Shown: piece after piece, positions 24,380 through 32,963 of the stretch
Layout: every line of letters begins with the position of its first letter
Position numbering within the stretch: position 1 is the first letter of the stretch
Assembly (NCBI RefSeq): GCF_014646055.1
Contig: NZ_BMMS01000009.1
Coordinates: 1 to 64,000, forward strand
Reading direction: 5' to 3'
Length of the DNA: 64,000 nt
Source: Wenjunlia tyrosinilytica
Lineage (GTDB): Bacteria > Actinomycetota > Actinomycetes > Streptomycetales > Streptomycetaceae
Made by a program: the position numbers and the translations under genes
The notes under the pieces: model-generated
Seen by the model: only the letters and a program-made list of their open reading frames with translations
Told to the model about the DNA's origin: nothing
The model's database searches: none

Positions 24380-25671
24380 GCGGGCCACGGTAGCCAGGCG
24401 AAGAGGCGGAAGTCACCGGAGGCGGTGCGGCCGTGCTCCAGCCGTCCCCCGGCCAGGGCGGCCCGCTCGGACAGCCCGATGAGGCCCCGGCCCGCGCCGG
24501 GGATCTGCGCGGAAGCGGGGCCGGGCGCGTTGTCCGCGACCGCACCGGCGTGGGAGACGGGACCGGCACCGGAGGCGGCGGCACTGGCTGCGCGCGCGAG
24601 GGAAGCGGTCCTGGGAACGGCCACCGGGTTGCGCACCTCGACGGTCAGCCCGTCACCGGGGCGGCCCGCCACCGTCACCGCCGCCTCCGCGCCACGCCCG
24701 TGCTTGCGTACGTTGGTCAGCCCCTCCTGCGCTATCCGGTAGGCGGTCCGGCCGGCGGCCGACGGCACGGCCCCGGGATCGTCCACCCGCTCCTCCAGCG
24801 CCACCCGCATTCCGGCCTGGCGGGACTCCTCGACAAGCCTCGGCAGGTCGGCCAGCGTGGGCTGCGGGCGGTCGCCGTCCTCCGAGGGACCGGCGCCCCC
24901 GTCCGGCGCGCGCAGCACCCCGATGACCTCCCGCAGATCCTGTAGCGCCTGGTGCGCACTGCTGCGGATGACCCCCGCCGCCCGTGCCACCTCCTCGGGG
25001 GAGGCGTCCGGGCGGTACTCCAGAGCCCCCGCGTGCAGGCTCAGCAGCGACAGGCGGTGCGCGAGCACGTCATGCATCTCACGGGCGATGCGCTCCCGGG
25101 CCAACCGCTGCGCCCCTTCCGCCCTCAGCGCCGCCTCGGTCTCGGCATTGCGGGCCCGCTCCCGCAGGGAGAGCAGGAGTTGTCTGCGCGAGCGCACATA
25201 CATGCCCCATCCGGTGACGGCGAGATAGAGGCCGAGGCTCATGAGCACCTCGCCGAGGTAGGTCAGGCCCCGGTCGTGCCGCATCACGATGTAGGGGCCG
25301 GCGGCGGCGAGGTTGAACGCGCCCACGGCGGCGACCACCCGCAGCGGGCGGTGGACGGCGACGGTGAAGATCGCCACCGCCGTCGCCCCCTGGACGAGCA
25401 GGGAGAACGCCGACAGCACGGAGACCGCCAGTGCGACACCCACCGGCCGGCGGCGGCGCAGCAACAGCAGGACGCAGCCCAGGGCGCCGGCGAGCTGGTC
25501 GGCGACGAGCATGGGGTGCGGCACGGAGGGGTCGCGGGTGGCCTCCGGGTTGCTCAGCACCGCGAAGGCGGCCGCGAGGACCAGGCAGGTGATGTCCACG
25601 GCCCAGTCACGTCCGGTGCGCCGGGAGCCCCCGGCCCGGATCCGCGCGTACCAGTTCCGCGAGCCGCCCAT
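24376..25671 (-). CDS. Membrane histidine kinase, HisKA_3 (NarX/DesK-like)
   Basis: A 431-residue sensor kinase with four or five hydrophobic segments in the first 165 residues, the dimerisation and phosphoacceptor motif REMHDVLAHRLSLLSLHAG near residue 210, and a C-terminal ATPase domain (RIAQEGLTNVRKHG; GRGLIGLSERAALAGG). The HATPase carries a 30-residue Ala/Ser/Pro-rich insertion (ARAASAAASGAGPVSHAG). It is paired with the response regulator in one operon. The signal cannot be read from the sequence. Confidence 0.88.
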   Translation of the reverse strand: MGGSRNWYARIRAGGSRRTGRDWAVDITCLVLAAAFAVLSNPEATRDPSVPHPMLVADQLAGALGCVLLLLRRRRPVGVALAVSVLSAFSLLVQGATAVAIFTVAVHRPLRVVAAVGAFNLAAAGPYIVMRHDRGLTYLGEVLMSLGLYLAVTGWGMYVRSRRQLLLSLRERARNAETEAALRAEGAQRLARERIAREMHDVLAHRLSLLSLHAGALEYRPDASPEEVARAAGVIRSSAHQALQDLREVIGVLRAPDGGAGPSEDGDRPQPTLADLPRLVEESRQAGMRVALEERVDDPGAVPSAAGRTAYRIAQEGLTNVRKHGRGAEAAVTVAGRPGDGLTVEVRNPVAVPRTASLARAASAAASGAGPVSHAGAVADNAPGPASAQIPGAGRGLIGLSERAALAGGRLEHGRTASGDFRLFAWLPWPA

Positions 25672-25850
25672 GTCCGTTGAATGTACTGAGGGGCCGACCG
25701 GCGGGCACAGGGTTTGCCGCCCGAAGCGACCAAAGTCGCGCGACCGGATACCTTCGGCGTCTCCGTTCCCCCGAACGCCGTTCCTCGGTCGGTGCGGTGC
25801 GCCCTCATGGGCGAGGCGCGGCCGCGCGGGGCGGGCCTAGCGTCGTCGCC

Positions 25851-26054
25851 ATGAAGAAGTTCCTCGAGACTGCCGGGCTGGCCCTCCTGCTGCAGGGGGT
25901 GGGCGGGATCGTCCACCACCGCCTCGGATGGTTCCGTTTCTGGGTGGTCCTGCCCCGGCTGGGCTTCCTCGACGGCTACGAGATCTTCGCCGGCGTCGTC
26001 CTGGCCGTGCTCGGGGTGGCGGTGATCATCGCCTCGGACTCCGTGAAGGCGTGA
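25851..26054 (+). CDS. Small two-helix membrane protein
   Basis: A 67-residue protein with two hydrophobic segments (TAGLALLLQGVGGIVHH and EIFAGVVLAVLGVAVIIA) and a short aromatic loop between them. It is divergent from the histidine kinase gene. I do not recognise a family, but small proteins of this kind are common in Streptomyces. It converges on the DUF35 gene with only 12 bases between. Confidence 0.6.
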   Translation: MKKFLETAGLALLLQGVGGIVHHRLGWFRFWVVLPRLGFLDGYEIFAGVVLAVLGVAVIIASDSVKA

Positions 26055-26066
26055 GGCCCCTGACGA

Positions 26067-26480
26067 TCACTCCTGCGCGGCGAGGGTGAAGACGGGAACG
26101 GCGAGGTCGCCCGCATCCTGGCGGAAGGTGAGTCGCAGCGCCGCGCCGACCCGTAGCCGCTCCTGTGCGCAGCCGACGATCTCGGTCATCATGCGCGGGC
26201 CCTCGGCCAGATCCACCACGGCCGCGATGTAGGGAACCCGGTCGCCGAACGGCGGAAGGTCGTTCCTGTGGACGGCGGACCAGGTGTAGAGGACGGCCCG
26301 GCCGCTCGCCCGCTCCCACACCACGTCCTCGCTCCAGCAGCGCGGACAGAACTCCCGGGGGTAGTGGTGGGCCCGGCCGCAGGCGCCGCAGCGGCGGATC
26401 AGCAGACGGCCCTCCTTCGCCGCCTCCCAGTAAGGGCGGGTGAAGGGGTCGATTTCAGGCAGCGCGAACGTATCTGACAT
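26067..26480 (-). CDS. DUF35 OB-fold zinc-ribbon protein, second copy
   Basis: A 137-residue protein. The N-terminal helix PFTRPYWEAAKEGRLLIRRC leads into a zinc ribbon (CGACGRAHHYPREFCPRC) and an OB-fold (GRAVLYTWSAVH; GAALRLTFRQD). It is the probable partner of the second Ltp at 21282, which lacks an adjacent DUF35 gene. The ATG lies inside the operator palindrome (26474-26488) and no ribosome site is present, suggesting a leaderless mRNA. A weak TTGCGC-N18-TCAACT promoter would place the start of transcription at the ATG. Confidence 0.8.
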   Translation of the reverse strand: MSDTFALPEIDPFTRPYWEAAKEGRLLIRRCGACGRAHHYPREFCPRCWSEDVVWERASGRAVLYTWSAVHRNDLPPFGDRVPYIAAVVDLAEGPRMMTEIVGCAQERLRVGAALRLTFRQDAGDLAVPVFTLAAQE

Positions 26481-26488
26481 AGAGTCAG
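26474..26488. promoter_or_regulatory. CTGAC-N5-GTCAG operator, site 7
   Basis: CTGAC-ATAGA-GTCAG, perfect arms, overlapping the start codon of the DUF35 gene (CAT at 26478-26480 on this strand). Confidence 0.75.
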
Positions 26489-26720
26489 TTGACGCGATCG
26501 GCAGCCTGCCGCGCAAGGGCGCGGCATCCTGGAGTGGTAGAAAGCACGTTCCCATGGGTAACCGTCCAATAGCGATGCGCGCCCCGACCTCTCGACAGGC
26601 GGGCCGGCCGGCCTCTCCCCCTCCACCGACCGGCCCGCCGCTCTCACCTGCGCGTTCAGCGTTCCGCAGCCGAGGGAAACCGTGTTGCCGGGTCCGGACG
26701 TCCGGTGCTGAGGTGGACGG

Positions 26721-27494
26721 ATGGACAGGGATACGGTGCTGGCGGCATTCGACCAGGAAATGCGGCGGGACGCACGGGCCGACGGGCCGGGGGCGCGGAT
26801 CGAGCGCGTCGGCGCCGTGGTGCGCCAGGTCGGCGGTGAGCGCGGCTGGAACGGCGTGGTCTGGTCCGACCTCGACGAGGCCACGGCGGACGCGGCGATC
26901 GAGGCGCAGGTGCGGCACTTCGGCTCGGCGGGGCTCGAGTTCGAGTGGAAGCTCTACGCCCATGACCACCCGGACGACCTCGGGGAGCGCCTGACCGCGG
27001 CGGGGTTCACCCCCGAGCCCACGGAGACGCTGATGGTCGCGGCGGTCCAGGACCTGCCCACCGAGGTCGACCTCCCCGAGGGTGTCCATCTGCGCACCGT
27101 GACCGACGCGGCGGATGTGGACCTCGTGGCTGACGTGCACGAGCAGGCGTTCGGCACGGACGCCTCCCGTCTGAGGCACCGCCTGGTGGCCCAGCTCACC
27201 CACGCCCCCGACACCCTCCGCGCGGTCCTCGCGATGGCGGGCGAGGTCCCGGTGTGCTCGGCCCGCATGGAGTTCCACCCCGGTACCCGATTCGCGAGCC
27301 TGTGGGGCGGCGGCACCACGAAGGAGTGGCGCGGCCGCGGCATCTACCGAGCCCTGGTCGCCCACCGCACCCGCATCGCCGCCACCCACGGCTACCCCTA
27401 CCTCCAGGTGGACGCCTCCGACGAAAGCCGCCCCATCCTCCAGCGCCTGGGCTTCACCCCGCTGACCACCACGACTCCGTACATCCACCTGTAG
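26721..27494 (+). CDS. GNAT-family N-acetyltransferase
   Basis: A 257-residue protein. The acetyl-CoA binding segment is TTKEWRGRGIYRALVAHR near residues 205-222, followed by YLQVDASDESRPILQRLGF, which is characteristic of GNAT folds. The N-terminal 110 residues look like a degenerate second GNAT half. The substrate is unknown. It is divergent from the DUF35 gene and converges on ugd with a gap of five bases. No operator is obviously assignable to it. Confidence 0.75.
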   Translation: MDRDTVLAAFDQEMRRDARADGPGARIERVGAVVRQVGGERGWNGVVWSDLDEATADAAIEAQVRHFGSAGLEFEWKLYAHDHPDDLGERLTAAGFTPEPTETLMVAAVQDLPTEVDLPEGVHLRTVTDAADVDLVADVHEQAFGTDASRLRHRLVAQLTHAPDTLRAVLAMAGEVPVCSARMEFHPGTRFASLWGGGTTKEWRGRGIYRALVAHRTRIAATHGYPYLQVDASDESRPILQRLGFTPLTTTTPYIHL

Positions 27495-27499
27495 CGGCA

Positions 27500-28819
27500 T
27501 CACGGGCGGCCGAGAACACGGACGGTCCAGCCGGCCTCGCGCCAGCGGTCCGGGTCGAGGGTGCCCCGGCCGTCGATGACCTTCGCCGTCCTGACACAGG
27601 TGGCAAGCCTTCCCGGATCGATGTCGTCGAACTGGGGCCATTCGGTGAGGTGGAGCAGGAGATCGGCGTCCGCGGCAGCGGCGACCGGGTCCTCGACGTA
27701 GTCGAGTTCGGGGTGGGCCTTGCGGGCGTTGTCGAGCGCCTCGGGGTCGGTGACGGTCACCCTGGCCCCGAGTTTGTGCAGCTTCTGGGCAACGGCGAGA
27801 GCGGGCGAGTCGCGGACGTCGTCGGTCCCGGGCTTGAAGGCGGCGCCCCAGATGGTGATGCGCTTGCTCTTGGGACTTCCACCGCACTGTTCACGGGCGA
27901 GGTCGGCCATGCGCTCGCGCCGCCGGGTGTTGATCGCGTCGACCTCACGCAGGAAGGTCAGAGCCTGGTCCGCGCCGAGTTCTCCGGCGCAAGCCATGAA
28001 ACCGCGGATGTCCTTGGGCAGGCAGCCGCCGCCGAACCCGAGACCTGGCCCCAGCCCGCGCCGGCCGATGCGCGTGTCATGGCCGAGAGCCTCGGCGAGC
28101 TGATGGACGTCGGCGCCGGAGGCCTCGCAGACCTCCGCCATCGCGTTGATGAACGAGATCTTGGTCGCCAGGAAGGCATTCGCGGACGACTTGACGAGCT
28201 CGGCGGTGGCCCAGTCGGTGACGATGGTCGGGGTCCCCGCTTCGATGATCTCCCCGAAGCACTGCCGCAGCATCTTCTCGGCCCATGTGTGATGGGCGTT
28301 GAAGCCGAGAACGATCCGGTCCGGATGAAGGGTGTCATCAACGGCGAACGACTCACGCAAGAACTCCGGGTTCCAGGCGAGCTCGATCTCCTCGCCCACC
28401 GGTGCGAGGTCACGCAGGAGCTCGGCGACGCGGGGGGCGGTGCCGACAGGGACGGTGGACTTCACCACGACCACGGCCGGCGCCGTCAGGTGGGGCGCCA
28501 ATTGGCGTACGGCGGTGAAGAGCTGCGTAAGGTCGTACGCGTTGTCCCCGGCGTTCTGCGGGGTGCCGACCCCGATGAAGTGCAGGTCACCGAAGGCGGC
28601 GGCTTCCGCGTAGGAGGCGGTGAACCGCAATCGGTCGCTCTCGGTGTGCTTGACCAGCAGGGCGTCGAGGCCGCGCTCGAAGAACGGTGCCTCGCCGGAG
28701 TTGAGGGTGGCGACTTTGTCCATGTCGGCGTCCACGCCCAGGACTTCGTGGCCGAGTTCGGCCATGCAGGCGGCATGGGTGGCGCCGAGGTAGCCGCAGC
28801 CGATGACGGTGAGCCTCAA
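27500..28819 (-). CDS. ugd: UDP-glucose/GDP-mannose 6-dehydrogenase family protein
   Basis: A 439-residue enzyme with the NAD site VIGCGYLGATHAACMAELGH at the N-terminus, the catalytic Cys in GFGGGCLPKDIRG (about residue 260), Glu in WNPEFLRE and the C-terminal domain starting KRITIWGAAFKPGTDD. The family oxidises UDP-glucose to UDP-glucuronate in two NAD-dependent steps. It is last of three genes with a Nudix hydrolase and an asparagine-synthetase-like enzyme, 16 bases after the Nudix stop. Which sugar nucleotide is used is not certain. Confidence 0.88.
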   Translation of the reverse strand: MRLTVIGCGYLGATHAACMAELGHEVLGVDADMDKVATLNSGEAPFFERGLDALLVKHTESDRLRFTASYAEAAAFGDLHFIGVGTPQNAGDNAYDLTQLFTAVRQLAPHLTAPAVVVVKSTVPVGTAPRVAELLRDLAPVGEEIELAWNPEFLRESFAVDDTLHPDRIVLGFNAHHTWAEKMLRQCFGEIIEAGTPTIVTDWATAELVKSSANAFLATKISFINAMAEVCEASGADVHQLAEALGHDTRIGRRGLGPGLGFGGGCLPKDIRGFMACAGELGADQALTFLREVDAINTRRRERMADLAREQCGGSPKSKRITIWGAAFKPGTDDVRDSPALAVAQKLHKLGARVTVTDPEALDNARKAHPELDYVEDPVAAAADADLLLHLTEWPQFDDIDPGRLATCVRTAKVIDGRGTLDPDRWREAGWTVRVLGRP

Positions 28820-28835
28820 GGGCTTCTTTCCCTTC

Positions 28836-29312
28836 CTATTGGGCCGCCGCCGGACGCCCCCTCGTTCTGGAAGGTCGGTCGGGCCGTTCGGCCAGAAAAC
28901 GGTTGATCCCGTCCCTTATGAACGGCGGGATGGTGAGGATGTCGAGGTCTGCCGGGGCGACGAACTGGAGCTTGACGCCCTCGGACAGCGGCAGCCCGGT
29001 CTCGTCGCCGTCCCACGTCCCCGCGAAGAAGGTGATGCGCTGGCCGGAGCCATGGGCGTCGTGAATCTCGAAGAGCTCGACCAGGTCCGGAACTGTGAGA
29101 CCGGCTTCCTCATCGAGTTCCCGGACGATCGCGTCGGCCACGGACTCGTCGCCGTCCGCTCCGCCTCCCAACAGGCTCCAGTGGGCGGGCCACGCGATGG
29201 AGTCCGTGTCGTCGCGCAGGTGCAGGAGGAGTTCGCCCCGCCGATTGGCGATGACAGCGACAGCACCGCGGGCGGTGAACGGCTTCTCGGCAGTGGCGGT
29301 GTCGGAGTGCAT
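28836..29312 (-). CDS. Nudix hydrolase
   Basis: A 158-residue protein with a clear Nudix box GGGADGDESVADAIVREL-DEEAG (residues about 49-71) in the expected Gx5Ex7REUxEExGU pattern. The upstream strands are AVAVIANRRGELLLHLRDD. Such enzymes cleave nucleoside diphosphates linked to another group, including nucleotide sugars, which fits the adjacent ugd gene. The last 20 residues are Arg/Pro-rich. The gene lies between the synthetase and ugd in one operon. Confidence 0.85.
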   Translation of the reverse strand: MHSDTATAEKPFTARGAVAVIANRRGELLLHLRDDTDSIAWPAHWSLLGGGADGDESVADAIVRELDEEAGLTVPDLVELFEIHDAHGSGQRITFFAGTWDGDETGLPLSEGVKLQFVAPADLDILTIPPFIRDGINRFLAERPDRPSRTRGRPAAAQ

Positions 29313-29340
29313 CCCGACACCGTAATGACGCAGACGATGG

Positions 29341-31107
29341 TCACGCTGCCGCCCTGACCGTCCAGTCCGAAATGCAGGCGGCTGTCATGAGGGCCTGCAT
29401 CCGGGTGCGGTCGAACCGCCCGCCCGGATCGAGCCCTCTCTCGATCAATGGCCGCCAGCCGGATGGGGCTTCGGTGAGAGCGGCATGGATCCGTGCGTCG
29501 GCCCACGCCCGGAGCGGGCCGTTGAGCCAAGCCGGAACCGGGCTGGCGAATCCGAGCTTGTCGCGGCTCCCCCAGACCGCGCTCGGCAGGCCGAGAGTCC
29601 TGGCGGTGTCCCGCAGGATCCGTTTCCCCGCGACCGGATCCGCGATCTTGTACCGGACGGGCAGCCGGTAGGACAGCTCCACCAGCTCGCGTGCCAGGTA
29701 GGGGGATCGCCGCTCCAAGGCGAAGGCGGAGGCAAGCTTGTCGCTGGTCATCACCAGCGGCCTCCAGGCCGTCGCCAGATCTGCCAGCGTCAACCCCCGC
29801 GCCAGGTCCCCACACGCCCGATCGATCGAGTCCGCGACGAGGTCCCGGATCCGCCCGTCGATATCGGGGCCACGTAGGACGAGCCGGGCGACCGCCTCCG
29901 CGGGATCGAGTTCCCGGCCGGCGGTGTGCATGAGCTTCGCAGCCAGCGGCCGATAGGCATCCAGACCCGCGTTCAGCACCACGTCCGGGCCGAAGAGGGC
30001 CAGAGCGTGACGGACGTAGCCCATCAGGAATTCGTCCGGCCCGAGCCCGCCGACCACGACCTTGATACCCAGGTGCGAGACCTTCCGATAGGCCATGTAC
30101 TCGGAGAAGGTCGAGGCGTTGCCCATCGGGTAGTCCAGAGCCGAGGCCATGTGCGGCAGGGCACTGACGAAGTCGGCGCTGTCCGGCTCGACCATCACCA
30201 GTTCGGCGCCGATGTCCCGGGCGACGATTGCGGCGCTCCTCGACTCGTCGTGCCGGTCCTCGCCCGGATATCTGACCGTCACGCACACCGGCGGACGCGT
30301 CAGGTGGGCCAGCAGACCGGAGTCGAGCCCGCCGGAGAGCAGCAGAGCGAAGTCACCCGCCGGAACTCTCAGTGGGACCTGCTCGGCAAGCACCGATGCG
30401 TACCTCGCGAGTGCTTCCCGGTAGTCGCCGTCGAACGGCTGCCGGTCCTCCAGCCGCCACCAGGTCTGCTGGTCGAGGGAGCCGGTGGCGACGTCGAAAG
30501 TCAGCAGGGTGGCGGGGGCGAGCAGTTGGACGCCCTGGAATGGAGTGTCGACGCCGACCGGAGTCTCCACCGCAACCATCTCCGGCCTCAGGACCAATGG
30601 GGCGGCGCCGTAGCCGGTCAGCGTGGAGACCTCGGAGGCGAAAGCCAGCCGACCGCCGTCCAGGCGCCAGTAGAGCGGCTTCTCACCGAGACGGTCACGA
30701 GCCAGGAACAGCCTGCCGACCTCCGGATCGTAGACCGCGAGAGCGAACATGCCGTCCAGCCCGTCCAAGCAGGAGGGCCCGATCTTCACCCAGGCCCGCA
30801 GGAGGAAGTGCGCGTCCGTCTCCCGGGCGGCGAGCGGGATGCCCCAGGCGACGGCCTGCCTGCGGAAGTTGTAGATCTCGCCGTTGAACGCCAGCAGTAA
30901 CCCGGTCTCCTGGTCGAGGTAGGGGCCGGGCGTTGCCGACGGGTCGACGATCAACAACGTATTCATCGCCAGCACCGCGCGCCCGTCGCCCGATGCGGCG
31001 TGCCTCGTGCCGTCCGGTCCGCGGTGTGACTGCGAGCGGCCCATCGCGCCAACCGTCGCTTCATGCCGGGAGGCGTCGCCTCCGGCCAGGCCTGCGACTC
31101 CGCACAT
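29341..31107 (-). CDS. Asparagine synthase (glutamine-hydrolysing)-like protein with a TTA codon
   Basis: A 588-residue class II amidotransferase. The ATG at 31107 puts Cys2 (MCGVAGLAGG) at the N-terminus as the glutaminase nucleophile, with HRGPDGTRH and AFNGEIYNFR behind it. The synthetase domain has the PP-loop LLLSGGLDSGLLAHL near residue 245 and later GGLGPDEFLMGY. Proteins of this family make asparagine or amidate natural products and glycans. Codon 70 (30898-30900 on this strand) is TTA, which in Streptomyces makes translation depend on bldA tRNA. It is first in the operon with Nudix and ugd. Confidence 0.85.
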   Translation of the reverse strand: MCGVAGLAGGDASRHEATVGAMGRSQSHRGPDGTRHAASGDGRAVLAMNTLLIVDPSATPGPYLDQETGLLLAFNGEIYNFRRQAVAWGIPLAARETDAHFLLRAWVKIGPSCLDGLDGMFALAVYDPEVGRLFLARDRLGEKPLYWRLDGGRLAFASEVSTLTGYGAAPLVLRPEMVAVETPVGVDTPFQGVQLLAPATLLTFDVATGSLDQQTWWRLEDRQPFDGDYREALARYASVLAEQVPLRVPAGDFALLLSGGLDSGLLAHLTRPPVCVTVRYPGEDRHDESRSAAIVARDIGAELVMVEPDSADFVSALPHMASALDYPMGNASTFSEYMAYRKVSHLGIKVVVGGLGPDEFLMGYVRHALALFGPDVVLNAGLDAYRPLAAKLMHTAGRELDPAEAVARLVLRGPDIDGRIRDLVADSIDRACGDLARGLTLADLATAWRPLVMTSDKLASAFALERRSPYLARELVELSYRLPVRYKIADPVAGKRILRDTARTLGLPSAVWGSRDKLGFASPVPAWLNGPLRAWADARIHAALTEAPSGWRPLIERGLDPGGRFDRTRMQALMTAACISDWTVRAAA

Positions 31108-31355
31108 CTGGTTCACCCCCGAGCGTGTTGCATGACTTGGCGGCTACCACTGGAGGAGGCGCACTCCGTTCCGGCAATGGCCGCGGCCCTTCATCACAGC
31201 GTGGTCGGGGATCGCGGGGGAGGGCTCACAGGGGGGCTCACAACTCGCGCGGCACTCACGGCGAGCCCGGTAGGCAATACCCTCGGTGACACCGAGCGCG
31301 CCAAGCGGCGACTGTTCGACGGGACTCGCGCGCGAGAGGAAGCGGAGGAGGCATT

Positions 31356-32747
31356 GTGGCTGCGACGATCCGTCGAACCCGTCCCCCGAATACGGACCTT
31401 GCCCGGCTCATCGAGGCATCGGGCGCGAGCCACAAGTCCCTGGCTCTGCGGGTCAACCAGCTCGCCCGTGCCTCCGGGATCGAGACGGACTACTCGCACA
31501 CTTCCGTGGCGAACTGGGCCCGGCGCGGCATGACGCCGAAATGGCCCATCCCGAAGCTCTTGGCTCAAGCCATCGCCGAGCGGCTGGGACGGCCCGTTCG
31601 GCTCGAGGAGATCGGTATGGGCGAGGCGGAGGCACCTGATGCGAATGTGGGGTTGGATTTTCCGCGAGACCCCACCGATGCCATTCGCACCGCCACTTCG
31701 TTCTGGAGCTCCGTGAACCGCCGCGACTTCCTGGCCGGATCCGGCTTCGCCGCGTCCGCGTTCACCGTCCCCGTCACTCGTTGGCTCGTCTCCCCCGCCG
31801 ACGACACCGCGGATCACGCCGGCGGCAGGCGGGTCGGCCGCGCCGACCTGGACGAACTGCGCGAGGCAGCCGACGACGCCCGCCGTTGGGACTCGAGGTA
31901 CGGGGGTGGCAACTGGAAGGCCGGATCGGTCACCACCTGCCTTCGGGAAAGGGCGACGCCACTGCTGCGGGGCTCCTTCTCGGACGACGTCGGCCGGGAT
32001 CTGTTCAGCGTGACCGCCGAGCTGTCCAGGCTGGCCGGCTGGACAGCCTTCGACGTCGGCGAGCACGAGGTCGCGCAGCGGCACTTCATCCAAGCCCTCC
32101 GCCTCGCCCGCGCCGGCGCGGATGTGCAACTCGGCTGCTACGTCCTGACCACCATGGCCATGCAGTCACTCCTTCGCGGTTTCACGAACGAGGCGGTCGA
32201 CATGGCTCAGGGCGCCTTCGAGCGCGCGAAGCACAACGCGGTGCCCAAAGTGCTGGCGTTCGCCAAGCTGATCGAGGCGCGCGCTCATGCCCGTGGGGGC
32301 GACCCCCGTTCGGCCTCACGGGCACTGGCGGGGTCGGAGGATCTCCTCGCCCGGGCGAACGAGCGCAGCGGTGACGAGCCCGTGTGGATCGACTTCTACG
32401 ACCATGCCCGCCTGTCGGCGGATGCCACCGAGGTCTTCCGCGACTTGAAGGACCCCAGAGCGGTGCTCGCCTGGAACCGGCAGGCCGCCGCGATGCCGCC
32501 CGGGGTGTTCACCCGCTCCGTCGGCATGCGCCTGGCCATCGTCGGGACCGCTCACCTCCAGGCCCGCGACCTCGACCGCGGCCTCGAACTCGGCAACCGC
32601 TCAGTCGACATCCTCGCCCGCGTCGAGTCGATCCGCGCCCTGGACTACGTACGCGAGTTCAACGACGCCCTGGCCCCATGGCGGCGCGAACCGGCCGTAC
32701 GCGAGTTCGTCCACCGGACCCGCAGGGAACTGGGCGTCGCCGCCTGA
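31356..32747 (+). CDS. NsdA-like helix-turn-helix/TPR regulator
   Basis: A 463-residue protein. The N-terminal 75 residues (LARLIEASGASHKSLALRVN, then SVANWARRGMTPKWPIPKLL) resemble an XRE-like DNA-binding domain. The C-terminal 300 residues are helical TPR-type repeats (GEHEVAQRHFIQALRLAR, FTNEAVDMAQGAFERAKHN). Streptomyces has many such proteins, including the developmental regulator NsdA. An internal twin-arginine-like stretch (NRRDFLAGSGFAASAFTV, about residues 123-140) is odd for a cytoplasmic regulator. It is divergent from the synthetase-Nudix-ugd operon, so it may control it. Confidence 0.75.
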   Translation: MAATIRRTRPPNTDLARLIEASGASHKSLALRVNQLARASGIETDYSHTSVANWARRGMTPKWPIPKLLAQAIAERLGRPVRLEEIGMGEAEAPDANVGLDFPRDPTDAIRTATSFWSSVNRRDFLAGSGFAASAFTVPVTRWLVSPADDTADHAGGRRVGRADLDELREAADDARRWDSRYGGGNWKAGSVTTCLRERATPLLRGSFSDDVGRDLFSVTAELSRLAGWTAFDVGEHEVAQRHFIQALRLARAGADVQLGCYVLTTMAMQSLLRGFTNEAVDMAQGAFERAKHNAVPKVLAFAKLIEARAHARGGDPRSASRALAGSEDLLARANERSGDEPVWIDFYDHARLSADATEVFRDLKDPRAVLAWNRQAAAMPPGVFTRSVGMRLAIVGTAHLQARDLDRGLELGNRSVDILARVESIRALDYVREFNDALAPWRREPAVREFVHRTRRELGVAA

Positions 32748-32756
32748 CCGAAGACG

Positions 32757-32778
32757 CCCGGCCACCCGGGCGGCCGGG
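32757..32778 (+). terminator. Hairpin after the NsdA-like gene
   Basis: CCCGGCC (32757-32763) pairs with GGCCGGG (32772-32778) around an 8-base loop, 9 bases after the stop codon. Confidence 0.5.
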
Positions 32779-32901
32779 GCGCGTGGGTATCGGGGGCGCT
32801 CAGCCGGGTACTACTGAGTGGTAGGTCCGAGGCGTGGGTCGCATGCCGCAGAGCCGCCCGTTGCGTCAGCGTTCGTGTCGGACGGGGCTCGCGGGGACTT
32901 C

Positions 32902-32916
32902 CTGACGGTGTGTCAG
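32902..32916. promoter_or_regulatory. CTGAC-N5-GTCAG operator, site 8
   Basis: CTGAC-GGTGT-GTCAG, perfect arms, distal member of a pair upstream of the acyl-CoA synthetase. Confidence 0.75.
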
Positions 32917-32925
32917 CTAGGTAAT

Positions 32926-32940
32926 CTGACAGTACGTCAG
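32926..32940. promoter_or_regulatory. CTGAC-N5-GTCAG operator, site 9
   Basis: CTGAC-AGTAC-GTCAG, perfect arms, centred 24 bp from site 8 and about 30 bp before the synthetase start. Confidence 0.8.
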
Positions 32941-32963
32941 TTCTGGCCGGCGAGCAGGAGCGG

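Noticed and set aside
27500-31107. Dedicated antibiotic biosynthetic cluster
   Set aside because: Only three enzymes and one regulator, with no core scaffold enzyme; not enough to claim one.
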